Shown here one piece after another: positions 31,347-43,242 of a stretch of DNA of 64,000 nucleotides (position 1 is its first letter; the number at the start of each line of letters is the position of its first letter). Where the stretch lies: positions 1 to 64,000 of the forward strand of contig JAACJK010000068.1 in NCBI GenBank assembly GCA_013368325.1, written 5' to 3'. Source of the DNA: Ephemerocybe angulata (Eukaryota; Basidiomycota; Agaricomycetes; Agaricales; Psathyrellaceae). The position numbers were made by a program, and so were the translations under genes. The notes under the pieces are model-generated. The model did not search any database, had not been told where the DNA came from, and saw only the letters and a list, made by a program, of their open reading frames with translations.

Positions 31347-32822
31347 ATGTCGTTTGGGATTGGGTTCACTCTTGGGAGTTTGGGGAAGGATGCTGGGGCG
31401 GTCGTGCAGGTTCTCTATGCAAGTTTGCATTTGTTGTTGGTGACGACTGGTGAGTTCAGTACTCAGTTCTGCCTCGGGGATATTTGAATCTAAGGAATGC
31501 AGGCGTGCAGCTGTTTTTATGTGTATATGGATTCTCGGTTTTCAAGGAAACGGCGCCGCCCTCGGTAAACCAATACAGCACCTCCAGCCTGCAAAGGTCG
31601 ACGGCGAGCTCGCAGGCCCTGGCGAAACGCAAATCCCGCGCGCGGTACATTGCGATTGGATTTGTGATGTTTGTGCTGTTCCTTGCGTATAACACGTTGG
31701 CGAGTCTTTATCTCGCTCAGGTCATGCTTGGTGCAGGGTCGAGCGAGACCGCGTTTGGGGACTCGGCGAACGTTGCGGCGGATGATGTGGAACTGCAGAG
31801 TCGGGAGGTGTCGCAATATGAGGAGTATCTTGGGAGTAGCCGTGGGGGGTGGGTCAGTGTGATGGGGATGGCAGCGCTCATGAGCGTTGTGTACCTCGGG
31901 AGCGGCGTTTTTGTGCGTGTTTTCTCATTCCCCTTGAACTGATTTGTGTTGACTGAGTGTTGTTTGTTAGATGTATCGGAATTTCATTGCCTGGGGGAGG
32001 CAGCTGAGAGTTATCGGAGTGCCGTTCGTTGCGAATCTTGGTTCTTTTGGTGAGTTCATCTTTCTTTGATATGAAATGCAGTTAGGCCGCCGCGTGTTTC
32101 TAACCTCGCATATTTCTCCACCGCTTAGGGTTGGGAGTGACGATGCTCAATGAGATGCGGCGTACCTCTACGTCAGAGTCGACTGCTGCTATAGGATTTG
32201 GCTGCGCTTGGGTCACCCTCTCCGTTGTCGCCAACCTTTTCACGTCTGCACTCCTGACATACCGCCTTGCACGGCCTCCGTTGAAAACACTGTCGGATAT
32301 CCAGGCTTCGGATCCAATGTTGAGCTCGAATTCCGAGGCGCCGCCTTCAGTGACTGAGAGGGCGGGGCAAAAAAGGGTGTATAGCGTCGTCGCGATCTTG
32401 GTGGAGAGTGGGCTTCCGGTGTCGCTCTTCGGGATTGTCGCGGCTATTGTGTATAGCCCGAACATCGGGGTGAAGCCTGCGAGTGTCCCGATAGTAACTA
32501 TTTGGGCGTGCCTAAGCGTGAGTTTACTTTCAATACCATTCTAGCAGTTTGAGAGGGACTAACAGAGCACCTTTTGGGCGTAAATCGTATTTAGGCGCTT
32601 GCACCTCAGCTTCTCATATTTCGGATAGCAACGGGGGTGTCGCACACTCGTGCTGTTGTTTCAGAGGGCTCATCGGATGCTTTGAGAGACAAGGGGAAGG
32701 AGAAGGAAGGCCCAATAGTATTTGCGCCTCGGAGGTACGGAGCGCAGGACTCGGTGTCGATGCCTACGACTACGTTCTCTTCGAATGCCGCCCAAAATTC
32801 ACACCACGATATAAATCCATAG
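31347..32822 (+). CDS. Seven-helix membrane protein, Agaricomycete family, copy 2
   Basis: Exons 31347-31449, 31503-31912, 31971-32049, 32129-32517 and 32595-32822 give 402 aa in phase. Hydrophobic segments are found at about residues 16-33, 36-52, 92-115, 170-190, 200-218, 240-262 and 310-340. The long loop between the third and fourth segments is acidic and Ser/Gln-rich. Exon structure and the ALAPQLLIFRI block at the start of the last exon match the gene at 25985-27227, so the two are probably paralogues separated by the deubiquitinase gene, though overall identity is low. Ligand and role are unknown. Confidence 0.72.
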
Positions 32823-33251
32823 CATATTAGTGTAATACCTTGCGGGAAGCGGGGCTGTATAACCAGAACCCCCAATTCTAGTTTGAAATAAAATCTGAGG
32901 GCATTCGAGCCCCAAGTTAACGTTCAACTTTTCACTGGCTTCGCACCTATGTTCTCAACAACTGCCACCACCGCTCAAGGCTATGTACGCAATGTCAGAT
33001 GCCGTTCATTCCTGTCAATATGACTCTCCGCCATTCAGTAGACACTCGTTTCCCGTTCACGACGGTGGCGGACTGAGGGACGGCAGGCTTGAGCCGAGGG
33101 CGACAAAGGCGCCGAATTCGGTGCCGGAGAGGAGTCACATGACCTCACGATTAGATGCCGCTGACCTTTTCAAGGCTTTCTTTCGACGTCTTAGGTCTAT
33201 CTCTCTCTCTTCCCGAATCTCCAAACCCCCTCTCTACACTCAACTTCAGAA
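32823..33251. other. Promoter region of the Hel2-type ligase
   Basis: No gene is visible. A pyrimidine-rich run (about 33195-33240) directly precedes the ATG at 33252, common before basidiomycete start sites. Confidence 0.4.
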
Positions 33252-35813
33252 ATGTCGACTCCGCAAGTTCAATCCCAGCCTGGACCCCAAAAATCTCGAG
33301 GAAGTGGAGGAAGACGTGGAGGATCTCGAGGACGAGGCGGGAACAAAGACTCGCGGGGCGGAGGCGGAGGTGGACGGCGGAACAACGCACCGCAGCAGAA
33401 GGTCGAGGCGGCGGAGGTCGTAGAGGCCCCTGCGGTAAAGGAGGAGACTGCTGTTGAGCCTTCAGATGCGGGAGATCTGGAGGTCTGCTGGATCTGTGCG
33501 GAGCCCGTCAAGTACTACTCCGTTTCTCAGTGCAACCACCGAACGTGTCACGTCTGTGCACTCCGGTTACGGGCCCTGTACAAGAGGAATGACTGTACTT
33601 TCTGCAAGGTATGAAAGATAGGATTGCGATATGTGCACCATACACACCTTTGAAACATTGACTTTAGGAACCCCAAAATTCCGTTATCTTCACGGCTTCG
33701 CCGGACGCCCTCTTCGATTCCTTTGACTTGGACTCGATGCCTCACAAGGATACAAAACTCTCTATCACCTTCGAAACACAAGATATCATGGAGGAGACTC
33801 TGATTCTTCTACGATTCAACTGCCCGGACCCTGCTTGCGACTATCTCGGCAACGGATGGGGAGATCTGAAGCTTCATGTTCGAGCAACTCATGGTCGCGT
33901 CCTCTGGTGTGTTTACACCTGATCACCCTTCATTCATTGCACTGATCCTCTATCAGCGATCTCTGTATACGATTTAAGAAAGTATTCGCACACGAACATG
34001 TCCTTTATCCACCCAACGTGCTGCCTATTCACCTGCCATCGATGCACCAACGCGGGAACAAGTCCATCTCTCCGGACAAAGTCGAAGGAGGGGTACACCC
34101 TCTGTGTGAATTCTGTAGAGAGTGCTTCTTCAGCAGCGATGAGCTATACCCTCATATGCGCGAGCGTCATGAGGAGTGCTTTATATGCAAGCGGAACGAG
34201 GTCCGAGATCAATAGTGCGTATCATTTGTCCATCTATCTACAATTCCTAACTGTAGTTTAGCTTCCAAAATTACGAGCAGCTGGTAAGTTGAACCCAAAA
34301 TCTCTGGCGATGCAAATTGCTGATGTCACCTAGGAAAAACACTTCAATACTGTCCACTTCCCGTGCCGTCAAGCGGAATGCCAGGCGAAGAAATTCGTCG
34401 TATTCAACTCTGCACTCGATCTCAAAGCCCACATGGTCGAGGAACACGGAGGCGACATGAGCGCCCGTGATCGAAAGGATGCCCGTCGTATCCAAGCCGA
34501 TTTCACTTTCGAAGAACCGCGCGCCGCGGCGCCGCGGAGGGGTGGGCAGCAGCAGGCCCAGCCCGCCCCTCCTGCCGCTGGCCCCTCCCAGAGCCGTGCG
34601 AGCGGCAGTGGCGATCGAAGAAGAGCTGCATTCGGAGGCAGCTTGACGGCTGCGCAGCCTTCGCAAGCCGCTCAGAGTTCTGCTCGCAGTACTCCGGGCG
34701 CCAGTAGATCCTCGACCCCGCCGTCTGACAGCGCTGCTGACCCAGCGATCCTTGAGTACGCAATGACAATTCGGGGGTTTACGCATAGCTTACATTATCT
34801 GAAAATAGGCGCCACGCGGTATTCATGTCCAGGTTGGAGGCGCTATCTGGCAACTCGCCCAACGCTGTCCCTGCCGTTAGAGCTGCTGCTCGTGGATACA
34901 AGACATCGGAAAACAGCGCGCGAGACTTCATTTCCACTGTCTGGAACGTCTTGGACCACAACCTTGACAGCACGGCGAGCATCGTCAACGCTTTTGTTGA
35001 CCTCTTGGACGAGGAAGACAAAAAGCAAGACCTCTTAGCTTCGTGGAAGGGATTCGTTATCGAGGTACGCGACTCCTTTTACTTCTTTGAATACCGTCAT
35101 TCTTACACTTTCCATTAAAGCAACGTCGACAATTCCCTGACCTGGTCCCCACCGCCGTGGGCTCAGGATACTCGAATATTACTTCTGGGCGCGTTCTAAA
35201 CGCAAAGAACTCAACCGCTGCACGCTCTTCGCAGCAGTCTTCCCGCCAGGTCCTAGACCGTGTGGCAAGAATCGCCGGCTCCTCTTCGACAGCCACAGCA
35301 GCCATTGTCGGCTCGTCCTCCTCCTCCTCATCCGCCACCGCCACGCGCCCACCGGAGCGCTTCCCTCCTCTCTCGAGTGCAGCTCCCTCCACCTCCTCAG
35401 GCTTCCGGCAAGGCCAGCGCACAACGCCCTGGTCAGCCGCCGCGACGAGCGCCGCGCGTGGAGGGGCCGTCGACGTGAAAGCGAAATCGAGTACGAGGCC
35501 TGCTGTATCCTCGGGACAGAGGCCTCCTCCACCCAAGCTGTCGAATGCGGCGTTCCCTGAGCTGCCGTCGGCTGGTGTGTCGAGGGCGCCGAGGCCGATG
35601 GTCAGCGGCAACCAGTCGCTGAGGAACATCTTGGGGACCACTAATGCACCGCAGGGTTCTGCGTGGAGTGGAGAGGGGACTGGAGGTAGTAATGAGGGCT
35701 CGGGGGTTGATGGGGAAGGTGAGGCGCAGGCTGCTCCGCCTGCTGGGGGAAAGAGCAAGAAGAAGGGGAAGCAGAAGCAGACTCTGTTCACACTGGGGAC
35801 TTTCCCCAATTGA
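33252..35813 (+). CDS. RING E3 ubiquitin ligase, Hel2/ZNF598 type
   Basis: Exons 33252-33608, 33668-33906, 33957-34214, 34262-34283, 34334-34755, 34809-35064 and 35121-35813 encode 748 aa. An Arg/Gly-rich N-terminus precedes a RING finger (about residues 78-120, CWIC...CNHRTCHVC...CTFC). A run of C2H2-like fingers follows (PDPACDYLG, CDLCIRFKKVF, CEFCRECFFSSDELYPHM, CFICKR, ECQAKKFVVFNSALDLKAHM). The C-terminal half is Ser/Pro/Ala-rich and ends in a Lys-rich patch with TLFTLG. This order is diagnostic of Hel2/ZNF598, which ubiquitinates small-subunit proteins of collided ribosomes and triggers ribosome-associated quality control. Exon 4 is only 22 nt. It lies two genes away from a Ubp3-type deubiquitinase. 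Confidence 0.92.
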
Positions 35814-36575
35814 GCGCGTTCGTAGTGCCGGGCTGCGATAAATGTGTAGAGATTGGAATATCTCAATGGTGCTGTGCCTTGCAGGGGCGTTATTCGGGAC
35901 TGGAGGGATACCGTGACTGTGTTGCGGGCTCGATGTTGGCATTACCATTCGGAGGATAGGCCAATGGAACTCCACTGAGGATGTATGAGTCGTTGGGACT
36001 TGCGGGCAGGTTCGTCTATAAATGCCTCGAGATTTTTCCAAATCTCAGTAAGGTAGAGAAGGTGGTAAGAGGTTTAGCAATGTTTTTGGAAAGAGAGGCA
36101 GACTTTCTGTCGGTCCTCGGATAGGGGCAAAAACCTGGGGGGACGCGTGGGAAGCTTAAGACAGTGTGACATAGGCGCTCGCGGCTCCCGCTCATCACTA
36201 CCCCCTACGGACGCTGACCTCAGCTACCATGGAGGTTCTCCCATTCTTCCAAGTACTAGTGGGTGAGGGTATGTGAAGTCTACTTGCTTCGATAGCAGTA
36301 GATTGACCCCTCACATGGGCACATATTTCGTTCGCGTGACCGCATTAGGCGCCGGGGCTGTGGCAAGCTCTACCTCTGAAGGTGTACTTCACCTCAACTT
36401 CAGCTTTATGGGCTTCTCTGAAGCATCATTCTACACATACCATGAGTGTACCGTTCAAAATTCGTGGGAATTGGACTTAGTGCAAAAAGAAACGAAACCT
36501 TTTGAGAACTAGAAGGCGTTACGATGGTCCCCTCAATACGCAGAGTCTGGATGCATGTTTTCGCCATAAATACAA
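35814..36575. other. Intergenic stretch upstream of the tRNA
   Basis: About 760 bases with no credible gene; only short unsupported open frames. Confidence 0.4.
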
Positions 36576-36665
36576 CTCACTTTAGCTCAGCTGGAAGAGC
36601 ATGAGACTGTAATACGGATACCGAAGCAAATCTCAGGGTCGCCTGTTCGAGCCAGGCAAGTGAGA
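36576..36665 (+). tRNA. tRNA-Tyr (GTA) with 17-nt intron
   Basis: The acceptor stem pairs CTCACTT (36576-36582) with AAGTGAG (36658-36664), followed by discriminator A. The anticodon stem pairs TGAGA with TCTCA, and the loop carries GTA at 36609-36611. A 17-base insertion (36613-36629) sits one base 3' of the anticodon, the canonical eukaryotic tRNA intron site, and removing it restores a seven-base loop. The T arm GCCTG-TTCGAGC-CAGGC is intact and contains the B box. Intron-bearing tRNA-Tyr genes are the rule in fungi. Confidence 0.93.
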
Positions 36666-37086
36666 TATTTTGCTCCTGCGAGTGAGCTCGTATTGAATTA
36701 AGCGCTCGCCTGATCTGCGTCCGGCCTTCAGGCTCAAAGAGCACCTTGAAGTTGCATCGCTCTCATAACGTCTCTCTTTCAACCGGGTAGGTAGATCGGT
36801 GCTCGTAGCGTTAAAAAAGGAATACTACTAGCCCCAACTGCTTTTCTCAATACTCTTTCGCTTGGCCATGGTCTTTATGTGCTCGTGCTCCGTAGGATCG
36901 GTCAGGTTGCATGTTTGGATTCGGTGTTAGAGATTGCTGGGGAAAGTAACGGGTCTTCCCTGCATACCTTTCGGACGCTACCGAGGACCTATAAGCAAAA
37001 TGTCCCGTTTCAATTCCCCAGTCTTCGGCGACCATTCGTTGACCATTCGTGTCTTGAGTTTTGTCTCAGGAGTCAGCGCCATGCGT
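36666..37086. other. Intergenic stretch
   Basis: No gene is visible between the tRNA and the end of the DUF6533 gene. Confidence 0.4.
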
Positions 37087-38827
37087 TCAAACGCAATGAA
37101 TTCCACTATCCCCAGACGAACTATACTTCGACATGACAGACACCCCAGGAGTCACATCAGCCGTTCGCGTTACAGAATCCAACTCGACATCGTCCGTCAC
37201 ACTCTTGAAGCTACTCCCGACATTCACCTCCTGCCCCGAGCCAGATTCGTCTTCAAACTGGAGATCAATGGTGAGGGAGGTGAAGCCCATGTCCACCCGT
37301 GCGTGTTCGCGGATGTGGAGAATCATGCGCGAGCTGATAACATTGTGCATGACTTCCTGCGGTCTATTTCCGATAGGGTCAGTCAGTTCGGTGGATGGAT
37401 CATGGAGTTGGGTATCTCGTACATTGCCATCATGAAGCGGTACTTTGCCTAGATATATTTGTAACCTATTTGTTAACATCGCAAGGAAGGGATGGATGCT
37501 TACCGGAGCGAGAAGGGCGACGAGGCCATTAGTTAGTGAGAGAACTACAAGGCATTCAGTACCAGAGATTCGACTCAAGACCTTATACGCACCGACGAGC
37601 ATGACAAAATAGAATGTCCCGTCGCGATAAAAGATCTTGACCAGCGCACTGTCTCTAGAAATCCAATACATTTTGAGGCCGAACCATATACACAGACCCG
37701 TCGTAACTAGAACCGCAGTTTCCAGTCAACGCTTGGTCACGTTAATGCTTCTAAGGCTTCGCTCACCAATTCCGTTATAAAGAAGGAGGGAGAAGCATGC
37801 GAGAACGAACTTGCCGTTCGCTGAGCTAACCCCGAAGCAGCCAGCGATTTCGGGGTATGGTGATGGTGCAACTATCATCGAGTCAGGTCGAATCGTGTGT
37901 GTTTGAGTCGAAGTGAGGCTTACAGCGTCCTAAAGCCTGGTACCAAGCGAAGAGAATGAGGCAGGCGACGATGATTGCCTACGCGAAGTCGCCATGAGTT
38001 CCAGTCCTTAAATGAAGGATATGGAAGGCGACTCACACTGCCATGGAGGGCGAGAAAGATAACCATGGGTCTTGTCTTCCCCGAAAGCGCGTAAACACGG
38101 ATGTAAAGAATGACTAGGAGTGCGATTTATTAAGATCAGCGACCGCTTCTTTATGAAGCAGTGAAACGAGGCACCTTCTGAAACCAGCAGGCAACATGCG
38201 ATTCCTACTGTGAGATTGTCAGTAACAGTTCATAGTGTTCCTAGTCGATCAAAAAGATATACTGCAGGGAACAGAGAACAAGATTTTACACGCCTGCTCT
38301 GTATCAGCCCAGTCCGAGTCATCATTTCAGAAGAACCTGGTACCTTGGGCGATAGAGGCGGGGCAACGTTATCTCGAGGACACTCAGTCACGTTGTGCGA
38401 ATAAGAAAACATGTCGCAACTCACAGAATATGATGACGGGTAGAAAAACGAATGGTAGGTACCGGTTGATGTAGTACACGAGTTTGACCAGGTTCAGTCG
38501 AGTAGGCCATATCAAGGCTATCTGTGGAAAGTCGCTAGTGTCAGTGTGGTTTGGTTGGGGCGTTATGGGAAGTCCTTACCTCCAGGTCCACCGTTTGGAG
38601 GTAATCGGCGATCTGCAGGATGTTCAGTTCCAGGTAGAGATCCTTTGAAGGAATGGGTATGTAGTACCAGCACGGTCAAGCTTGCGACTGCAAAGTACTG
38701 CATATTCCTCAGTATCATTCCAGGACCACTCATAGATAGCGATCTCACTCACGTTCGTATATCGAGAGCTAAACACCTGGGCCTCGAATTGCTTCGAATA
38801 CTGACCTACAAGGCTTGCAGAGGTCAT
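37087..38827 (-). CDS. DUF6533-type seven-helix membrane protein
   Basis: The 5' exons are 38827-38753, 38697-38668, 38612-38580 and 38521-38425. Together they encode the DUF6533 signature: a Tyr-Asn-Tyr-Phe start, VASLTVL, ADYLQTVDLEIALIW and then LVKLVYYINRYLPF. Further exons carry hydrophobic segments around 38200-38165, 38115-38042, 37985-37928, 37860-37768 and 37710-37490, and the last exon ends with an acidic polar tail that includes ILHIREHARVD, a common block after the last helix of this family. I could not resolve the exon or exons at 38425-38220, where the expected loop is not cleanly open, so a defect or a missed small exon is possible. Function of the family is unknown; it is greatly expanded in mushrooms. 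Confidence 0.72.
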
Positions 38828-39748
38828 GGTAGCGACCTAGAGCTGGAAAGGAAGCATGGTTGACCTCCCATCTCCTAGGCGAGTCACTGTTATACAACAT
38901 TGTACACCTTCTTGATAGTGATAAGTGTCGGCCCCAAGACGGGCGGATGGACAGTCAGCATCCGAGAGTTAGATAGCACAGTTAAATGCATAGAAACGAG
39001 TGTCTTCAGGCCGCCTAGCCGGGCAGGACTTAGTTGACACGAACCCCACTTGACAAGGACCACAAATGTGAGCCTCGTTGCAAGGCTTGGTTCGCAGTGA
39101 CAGATATGAGAAGGGTGAGTTGGCGGTAATACCGCAGTGCCTAGGTGTCTTCTGTACCCGCATTGACAGCTCTGGAAAACCCGATGTTATCACTCCCTGC
39201 TGAATGAATAAGAGCATCCCCATGAGAGGAATGTCCGCCTTATCTGGTCTTATTACCATCTGCCAGCCGTCTGGGGTGCTACTTCGTGCCCAGATAGTCT
39301 CTGAAGCACCTGTGATTACTGTCACGGGTACATGTCTAAATCCCCGAAGGAGACGATCCGGACACACCATGTAAACGCCTTCATCGATAGAGAGACTCGT
39401 GAGCTATCCTTCTCGCACTCGTCGTTTTCATTGAGCCGGCTTTCAACGATGAGCAGGTCGTTGGATCCCCTGCTTCGCCCTAATAATAGAATATTTACAC
39501 CTTTATCCGTTCTATCTCAGGCTTAGGGCCTAAATCCATGGCTATTTCGACAGAGAGAGATAGCGGTGGTGGTGGAAGAAGAAAGGTCCAAGCAACCACG
39601 ATGCCGCGGCGGCTTTGGTGGGTTCCAGGAACAGTTCGTGGGAATGACCTTCTATGTACAGTGGCGGAGCTCGAAAATCCTCCAACACGTCAACCAGCAG
39701 GGTGAAGGTGCTGCACGCTGCATTTTCACCTTTTCTCCAACTCTAACC
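38828..39748. other. Intergenic stretch
   Basis: About 920 bases without a gene I can support. A 133-codon minus-strand frame (39370-38969) has no recognised feature. The right part should be the Scd6 promoter and leader. Confidence 0.35.
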
Positions 39749-41129
39749 ATGGCGCTCAGTTTTATCGGGTATGTTGTCAAGTCAGTCGACGAACTATCAA
39801 GTCTAACATACCATTTAGAAAGCCTATATCCCTCATTTCGCATTCAGATGTCCGTTATAGGGGAATCCTGGCGGGCATCGACCCTCAAGCTTCAACGATT
39901 CAGTTGTCCAATGGTGCGTTTGTTACTAGGAAGTCAGGTCTGGACTGCTGCTCATTTCTTCTTATAGTGTACTCCATGGGCACAGAATCGCGACGGTGCG
40001 GCCTATGCTCAATTGTGCAAAGTTCTCGCTAATATGTCCCTATCCAGGCCTGCAAATCAGTACATCCCTCCGATGGCAGACCCATACCAGTATATCATCT
40101 TCAAGGCCTCCGAAGTGAAGGATTTGTCGGTCGACGAGCCCGTTGCAGCAACCCGCAATGTGCACGATGATCCTGCTGTGATGGTGAGGAGATGTCTTTA
40201 CTTTTAGCCCGCATGACATACACTAAAGCACGACTCAGGTGTCCGCACCTATTGCCCCTACCCCACCCGCCAACACCTTCGTCCAACAAGCAAATGCGCC
40301 CCAATATACCTCCCGCCCTCCACCCCAGCAACCGCAAGCCGCCCCCGCCCCTCCTCAACAAAACGCGTCTCCCATGCCCCCGCAAGCCGACAACGCAGCC
40401 CAGAGCGCCACCGGCTCGCGCAGCCAGAGTGCGCAGCAGAACCGTCGCCAAAACCCGGTGCACACCGCTGCAGCATCGCTCGAGACCGTCGAACGGGCAT
40501 TGGGCGACCTGCGCGTGTCCAACGGTGCCGGCCAGGTCGGGCCCCAGGGCGGCCGTGGCGGACGTCGTGGTCCTGGAGGAGGAGGGCACCATGGTGCGGG
40601 CGCACCCCGCGAGCAGATCCCCATCACTGTGCCCAAGACCGACTTCGACTTCGCGAGCAGCAATGCCAAGTTTGACAAGTCGGCGTTGGCGCCTGTCGCA
40701 TCTCCGGCGGGTGCAGATGCTTCGGGTGGAGAGCAAGAGGAGAATGGAGAAGAGTCTCAGAATGGAACGCCGGCGGCTGAGAAGAAGCCCGCTGCGTATA
40801 ACCCCCAGGCGTCCTTCTTCGATTCTCTTTCATCCAATGCTGCCCCCGACGTCAATGCCAACAACAACAACAGCAACAACAACATCCGTGGTGGGCTTAT
40901 GGGTCCTAGGGGTGGAAGGGGCCGTGGTGGACGTAGCAGGAGGGATGAGGAGAGGGAGAAGAACGTTGCCACCTTTGGCGAGCCTGGAGGCGTTGGTTTG
41001 ATGGGCCCTGGCGCTTATGTCGGTGGATGGGGAGGATATGGTCGAAGAGGTGGACGACCCCGTCGTGGCGGTGGACGTGGAGGAGGACATGGATCCAACC
41101 AGAACCAGACCGTACAGGCAAGGGGATGA
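39749..41129 (+). CDS. Scd6/LSM14 mRNA-binding translational repressor
   Basis: Exons 39749-39768, 39819-39913, 39968-39995, 40048-40183 and 40239-41129 encode 389 aa. Residues 4-85 form the LSm14 domain: FIGKPISLIS, DVRYRGILAGID, a Ser/Thr-Gln-Leu strand, VYSMGTESRR and YIIFKASEVKDL. A Pro/Gln/Ala-rich linker follows, then the FDF motif (TDFDFASSNAKFDK, near residue 227), an FFD-type motif (SFFDSL, near 285) and a C-terminal Arg/Gly-rich region. This is the family layout of Scd6/LSM14/Trailer Hitch, which bind eIF4G and Dhh1, repress translation and promote decapping in P-bodies. The first and third exons are only 20 and 28 nt, so simple gene finders would miss the N-terminus. Confidence 0.93.
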
Positions 41130-42210
41130 TGGACCCCTATCTTTGTGTTCTGTGCGTTTGTATCCTATCCACTTACGGACTGTTGACTTTCCCGGTGTAT
41201 TCCTTGTTTGCATGTCTTGCGTGTAAATTGTGTTTCTCGTCTTGGTGACATCCTCTTCAGGTCCTATCGTCGGGCTCGGATGTGTCGAAAGGCTTGAACT
41301 AGTATTGACATAAACCGTGCTCGTCCAACATCCCGATGAAATTAAAGTCTGGGCCAATGTTGCTGGCCCCGCGACTCCTCGAAGAAGTTAGCCAACTAGC
41401 CAGGTCAGTACTATAAGCGCCCGTCCAAAATGAAATTTGGCGCTCAGATGTGTGGGAACGTTTGGCTTCCCGTTCTCTGTTTTGTCCTTATTGTGCACAA
41501 GGCATTCCACCCTCATCTCTGGAACCAAGGGGCTGATCATGGTGGAACCTCGAGAGGATGATCTGAGGAGGCCTGATACAAGCTCGTACATTGACAAGCT
41601 GCCAGTATGGTAATTAAAGGCTGAAACGAGGTTAGCACCGCATGTCGATTCTTCTATGTCAAACTGCGTCCTATGACTTTTGTTCTCTTTACGTTCACAG
41701 TTCATATTTCCCCTTGCTTCGATGATCTACCAAGCAGTGACCCAACGTAACTTTTATAGTTCAAGATTACCCAACCTTGAAGCTCAGTGAGGCCACGAGC
41801 GTTGAGAACGATCGTCAAGTGTGCCTCTGTGCATCCCTCTTCGCACATCTCGCGACGTTGCCCTACCTGAACGCCAGGCTCCTCACGAAGTAAGTAGTTT
41901 CCAGAGTTCCAGTCGTCCTACTGATTAGATTGCGATGCAACGAACCTGATGATGGGCGGCAAATGGAGCTACGGCGGACTGTCCGTAAGCCTGACAACAG
42001 CCCCCACAGCCAATTGTGAGGGCTTGACAACTACGCCCTTGTTGTTCTCGACATCGGCCCCGTTCATTTCCTTCTTCGCTGAGCAGCGCTCAATTGTTTC
42101 TTCTCTAAACCGCAAACTGCCTGGTGCAGTTTCATTTCATTTCATCCACGTCAAGGCCCCGGGACCCAGCAAGACGACAACCTCCAGTTGAACAAGACAC
42201 AAGATATACC
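41130..42210. other. Intergenic stretch
   Basis: About 1.1 kb. I see no gene; the right end holds the leader of the following gene. Confidence 0.4.
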
Positions 42211-43242
42211 ATGTCGTCGTCGTTATCATCCGCTACACCAAGAGTGCTGCTGCCTTCCACTTCAACGAACGAACCACCATCATACGATGAATCGCGACAA
42301 CAGGCTGGTCCTTTGCCGTCGAAGCGGGGAGAGCTGGGCTTCATCGAGGGCGTCCACACGCCCTTGGAGTCCAGTTTCCAAGAAAACACATTATCTCTGC
42401 CTGAAAGACACCCAGCGGATCGCAGCAACCCGTCCTCGCCCACCGTCGCCGTCCCACTGACCCCGGTGCCCGTCTCCGCGACAGGGAATGCCCAATCCCA
42501 ACCTTCCCCACCCTCCTCCGCAGCCTTACCAGGGTCTACCGACACACCCGCAGCCGACAAGCCTACCGGCATCCTAAAGTTCCTGCACCCCAAACCAATC
42601 CCCGCATTCCAAGGCCTGCGCGTCACAACCCTCCTCGCGTTCTTCGCGCAGACCATCCTCCTGACTGCCTTCATCGTCGCCTGGGTCTTCACCGCCCGCA
42701 AGCTCAGCGGGATGGGCCAGGACGGCGGCAAGGTCCCCGGAGGCGTGCCCTCGATCGTCTTCCTCCACGTCGTCTTCGCCTTCGCCATCATCGGCCAGCT
42801 CATTTTCCTCGAACGGCGCGTGTACCGCCTTCGCGCCGAGCGGTATGCGCACCTGCACCCAGGCGAGATGCTGCCGCGGTACACCGACCGCACGGCGCCC
42901 GGCGGCGATCTGGCGTTTGCCTATGCCCCGTGGAACAGGCCTCCCCTGCCCACGTATGCTGCTGCTCTCGCTCAGAGCGGCCATGGGACAGGTGATGTTG
43001 ATGATCATCTTATCGCGGTGCCGCCTCCGCCGGCGTATGGGCAGACGAGGGGCAGCACGCTGTTGCTTTCGGGGTTCCTGAGGGAGAGTCTAAGGGCGCA
43101 GAGGCCCCCGTCGGTGCATAGTGAGAGGGATGTGGAGCGTGGGGAGCCTGAGCCGGAACCCCGCATGTCGAACAGGGAGAGCCATTTGCAGCAGACTTTG
43201 GCGACCTTGGAGAGGTCTACTTCGAGGCCGGGTGGTCATTGA
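42211..43242 (+). CDS. Unknown 343-aa protein with two membrane helices
   Basis: A single exon from ATG 42211 (in-frame ATG at 42124 is also open but the sequence there looks like leader). The first about 130 residues are Ser/Pro/Thr-rich with a PPSYDE motif. Two hydrophobic helices follow (about residues 150-172 and 193-214), separated by a short Gly-rich loop. The tail has PPPPAY and PLPTY motifs, which resemble the PPxY-type sites bound by WW-domain ubiquitin ligases such as Rsp5; that is inference. Codon use is strongly GC-biased in the membrane part. It looks like a conserved basidiomycete membrane protein of unknown role. Confidence 0.7.
   Translation: MSSSLSSATPRVLLPSTSTNEPPSYDESRQQAGPLPSKRGELGFIEGVHTPLESSFQENTLSLPERHPADRSNPSSPTVAVPLTPVPVSATGNAQSQPSPPSSAALPGSTDTPAADKPTGILKFLHPKPIPAFQGLRVTTLLAFFAQTILLTAFIVAWVFTARKLSGMGQDGGKVPGGVPSIVFLHVVFAFAIIGQLIFLERRVYRLRAERYAHLHPGEMLPRYTDRTAPGGDLAFAYAPWNRPPLPTYAAALAQSGHGTGDVDDHLIAVPPPPAYGQTRGSTLLLSGFLRESLRAQRPPSVHSERDVERGEPEPEPRMSNRESHLQQTLATLERSTSRPGGH

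Noticed and set aside
38969..39370. 133-codon minus-strand frame
   Set aside because: No recognised motif, no splice partners, and no similarity seen to neighbours; could be chance.
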